A DNA stretch of 64,000 nucleotides. Source: Lineus longissimus (lineage: Eukaryota > Nemertea > Pilidiophora > Heteronemertea > Lineidae). How positions within the stretch are numbered: the first letter of the stretch is position 1; the number at the start of each line of letters is the position of its first letter. This document shows, piece after piece, positions 61,180 through 64,000 of this stretch. The translations under genes and the position numbers were made by a program. The stretch covers positions 7,688,501-7,752,500 of the forward strand of contig NC_088315.1 of the NCBI RefSeq assembly GCF_910592395.1, given 5' to 3'. The notes beneath the pieces were generated by a model that saw only the letters and a program-made list of their open reading frames with translations, was not told the DNA's origin and made no database searches.

Positions 61180-61600
61180 CACTCCGGACGCAGTTGATCG
61201 GCCTCGTGCTGTCGCCAAATAAGGAGACTAAATTAGGATGTGTGCACTCCTGACTCAGTACTGTTGCCAATTAAGGATATTCAAATATGATGAGTACATT
61301 CCGGACTCGGTGCTGTTGCCAATTAAGGAGACTCAAATATGATGAGTACACTCCGGACTCGGTGCTGTTGCCAATTAAGGATACTCAATTAGGATGTGTA
61401 CACTCCGGACTCATTGCTGTTGCCAATTAAGGAGACTCAAATATGATGAGTACACTCCGGACATAGTGGACTAGCCCCGTGCTGTCGCTTATTAAGGACA
61501 TTAATTGCCGGGCGCAGTGGATCGGGGAAGTGCTGTCGCTTATTAAGGACATTAATTGCCGGGCGCAGTGCGATTGGATCGAGGGATACTCAATTAGGAT
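61180..61600. repeat. 52-bp tandem array
   Basis: Units of 52 bp (for example starts at 61297 and 61349) with CACTCCGGACTCGGTGCTGT and AATTAAGGAGACTCAAATAT, alternating two unit variants. The right end changes into longer units with GCTTATTAAGGACATTAATT. Confidence 0.88.
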
Positions 61601-61927
61601 GACTCGGGTGACGCAATGTACTGCCCCGGGAGTCTAGCGAGGAGTTGTTGAAGATGGGGAACGTCTCTCTCTTTGGTAAAAGATGGTAGGTTGACAATTC
61701 AATAGGTGATTTGCAAGATGTAAGGTTCTGTCCTCGAAAATATTTTATGTAATGGTTAACTGCAGTTGCATAATAAACAAAATGAGTTTGTATACCTTTC
61801 TATAATAGGCCTTTTATAGTTAATACATTGAATTGAATTGAATTGAATCATCGAATGTTAGATATCCGTTCATAAGAGCCATGATGTGCACTGGTCATGG
61901 AAGAATGTCTCCTTTCCTAGATTTCTG

Positions 61928-61985
61928 TCGTTCTCGTTCTCGCTCTCGCTCTCGCTCTCGCTCTCGCTCTCGTTCTCGTTCTCGG
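61928..61985. repeat. CTCGCT hexanucleotide microsatellite
   Basis: Tandem CTCGCT/CTCGTT hexamers over about 55 bp. The frame across it reads repeated Leu/Ser and is not a gene. Confidence 0.92.
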
Positions 61986-62283
61986 ATCAAAATCAAAATC
62001 TGAACCTCTCTAATTGTTTAGCGTCACAAATTTCCTTCATTATACGCAAGGTCACACAAGTTTTTTGTTTAAAGCCATACTTATAATAGTTTTTTTTGGT
62101 TCATTCGCTGCTCGGTTTTACTTTGCCTGAACTTAAAGTCTGTTTTTCTTTGTGTCGTTTCAGGTCCAACCAACCCCCTAGGGTGACGTCCTCACCCTCG
62201 CGACAGATGTCGTATGATTTGCAGCCCGATTTCCAATTTCCAATTTCTGTATGATTTCCATTAAACATCATGAATTAAAATAG

Positions 62284-62826
62284 TCTTCATTTCTTTCCCC
62301 TTCCTCCACCCTCCCCACCCGTCCCCCGTCTTCCTCTTCCTCTACCCCTGCTCCTAACCCTCTCCCCATCACCCTCTTCCTCTACCCACGCCTCTAAACC
62401 CCTCCCCATTCCCCTCTTCCTCTACCCAACCCTCTAACCCCCTCCCCATTCCTCTCTCCCTCTACCCAACCCTCTAACCCCCTCCCCATTCCCCTCTCCC
62501 TCTACCCACCCCTCTAACCCCTCCCCATTCCTCTCTCCCTCTACCCACCCCTCTAACCCCCTCCCCATTCCTCTCTCCCTCTACCCACCCCTCTAACCCC
62601 CTCCCCATTCCTCTCTTCCTCATCCCAACCCTCTAACCCCCTCCCCATTCCTCTCTTCCTCTACCCAACCCTCTAACCCCCTCCCCATCTACCCACCCCT
62701 CTAACCCCCTCCCCATTCCTCTCTTCCTCATCCCAACCCTCTAACCCCCTCCCCATTCCTCTCTTCCTCATCCCAACCCTCTAACCCCCTCCCCATTCCT
62801 CTCTTCCTCTACCAAACCCTCTAACC
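62284..62826. repeat. 40-bp C/T-rich tandem array with G-quadruplex potential on the minus strand
   Basis: About 12-13 units of CCCCTCTAACCCCCTCCCCA plus TTCCTCTCTCCCTCTACCCA. Units with CCACCCCTCTAACCCCCTCC carry, on the minus strand, four runs of at least three G with loops of 1-5 bases. Confidence 0.92.
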
Positions 62827-63059
62827 ACCCCCTCGTTACTTCGAAATACTTGCAAAAGTTACGGAGCGAATCCACGCAAAAATTTTTTTTGGCAGGGGCC
62901 AACACTTATTCTCTGCAAATACACCAAAAAATTTCTCCTCGTATCCCGTTCACTTCCTCCTCCATGATGGACCACCCTCATATCAGATACATGAATGATC
63001 ACACAACCATCATCTCCTCGTCTCGATTCCTGTCCACAGGAGACAACCATACAATATAC

Positions 63060-64000
63060 TTAAAAAGACTCCTGACATGGATGACCCAGGATATTCTTCA
63101 AGTCCAATATCAATTAAAGAAACATTGTTCTCAACCACAAGTGGATGAGTTGAACAGACCCTGGCATGAATGAACCAGGATATTCCTCTCAATTCCAATG
63201 TCAATTAAAAGTCAAAAGAAACATTACCCTCAACCACAAGTGGACAAAGCCTGGCATGAATGACCCAGGAATATTCCAATGGCAATCAATTAAAAGTCAA
63301 AAGAAACATTGTTCTCAACCAGAAGTGGACAAGTTGAACAGAGCCTGGCATGAACGACCCAGGAATATTCCAATGTCAATCAATTAAAAGTCAAAAGAAA
63401 CATTGTTCTCAACCACAAGTGGACAAGTTGAACAGAGCCTGGCATGAATAACCCAGGATATTCTTCAACTCCAATATCAATTAAAGAAACATTGTTCTCA
63501 ACCACAAGTTGAACAGAGCCTGGCATGAATGACCCAGGAATATTCCAAGTCCAATGTCAATCAATCAAAAGAAACATTGTTCTCAAGTGGGCAAGTTGAA
63601 CAGAGCCTGGCATGAATGAACCAGGATATTCCTCTCAATGTCAATTAAAAGTCAAAAGAAACATTGTTCTCAACCACAAGTTGAACAGAGCCTGGAATGA
63701 ATGACCCAGGATATTCCTCTCAATGTCAATCAATTAAAAGTCAAAAGAAACATTGTTCTCAACCACAAGTTGAACAGAGCCTGGAATGAATGACCCAGGA
63801 TATTCCTCTCAATGTCAATCAATTAAAAGTCAAAAGAAACATTGTTCTCAACCACAAGTTGAACAGAGCCTGGAATGAATGACCCAGGATATTCCTCTCA
63901 ATGTCAATCAATTAAAAGTCAAAAGAAACATTGTTCTCAACCACAAGTTGAACAGAGCCTGGATGACCCAGGATATTCCTCTCAAGTCCAATATCAATTA
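63060..64000. repeat. 89-bp satellite-like tandem array B, continuing past the window
   Basis: The last units are nearly identical with an 89-bp period (TTGAAC at 63681, 63770, 63859, 63948). Each contains AAAAGAAACATTGTTCTCAA, GAACAGAGCCTGG and CCCAGGATATTCCTCTCAA. Leftward units vary in length. Sequence is unrelated to array A despite the same period. Confidence 0.92.

Larger units (their letters stand above)
61110..62280 (+). ncRNA. Possible downstream exons of a non-coding transcript
   Basis: Acceptor-like TTTCTTTTCAG ends at about 61108. Donors exist near 61674 (GTAAAA) and 61686 (GTAGGT), and another acceptor GTCGTTTCAG precedes 62164, followed by an ATTAAA hexamer near 62261. Together with the donor at 60541 these could form a three-exon RNA containing the 52-bp repeats. 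Wholly inferred from splice-like sites. Confidence 0.2.

Noticed and set aside
57846-64000. CRISPR array
   Set aside because: Repeats are directly adjacent without unique spacers, the units are too long or too variable, and the context is eukaryotic with spliced genes.

Overview
The window looks like nuclear DNA of a bilaterian invertebrate. It has long AT-rich introns with GT-AG borders, few genes per kilobase, many short transposon relics and long tandem arrays. Only one HIPK-type kinase is visible, together with an NR2E-type nuclear receptor. I cannot fix the phylum; a lophotrochozoan or another non-vertebrate is my best guess. There is no prokaryotic, phage or plasmid architecture.

Three protein-coding genes, all on the + strand, can be spliced by hand into complete open frames with every exon phase matching. 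(1) 2912-12618: a 7-exon NR2E-family nuclear receptor (545 aa), closest in my judgement to the PNR-like/NR2E6 group. It has a possible second, CpG-rich promoter inside intron 1. (2) 14455-17564: a 3-exon, 116-aa protein that is almost only one PDZ domain of ALP/Enigma (PDLIM/Zasp) type. (3) 22579-44180: a 12-coding-exon homeodomain-interacting protein kinase (HIPK, 1208 aa, or 1215 with an alternative donor). The kinase domain is complete, the sumoylation and SUMO-interaction motifs are conserved, and the vertebrate-like C-terminus is present. The three genes have no obvious joint function; they are simply neighbours.

The non-coding part carries a TTA-flanked Harbinger-like MITE (34431-35066), two more MITE-like inverted-repeat elements (49772-49959 and 50522-50639), at least six tRNA-derived SINE heads, a 31-bp minisatellite in HIPK intron 11, and a 77-nt hairpin downstream of HIPK.

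From about 57.8 kb to the right edge the DNA is a mosaic of unrelated tandem arrays: a degenerate ~80-bp family, an 89-bp family, a 52-bp family, a CTCGCT microsatellite, a 40-bp C/T array with G-quadruplex potential on the minus strand, and a second, unrelated 89-bp family running off the window. Within this stretch a promoter-like segment and splice-like sites suggest a possible non-coding transcript. I found no convincing evidence of a wholly new system. The best leads are the array mosaic, the alternative receptor N-terminus, the duplicated SUMO-interaction-like motif of HIPK and two unexplained ORFs downstream of HIPK.
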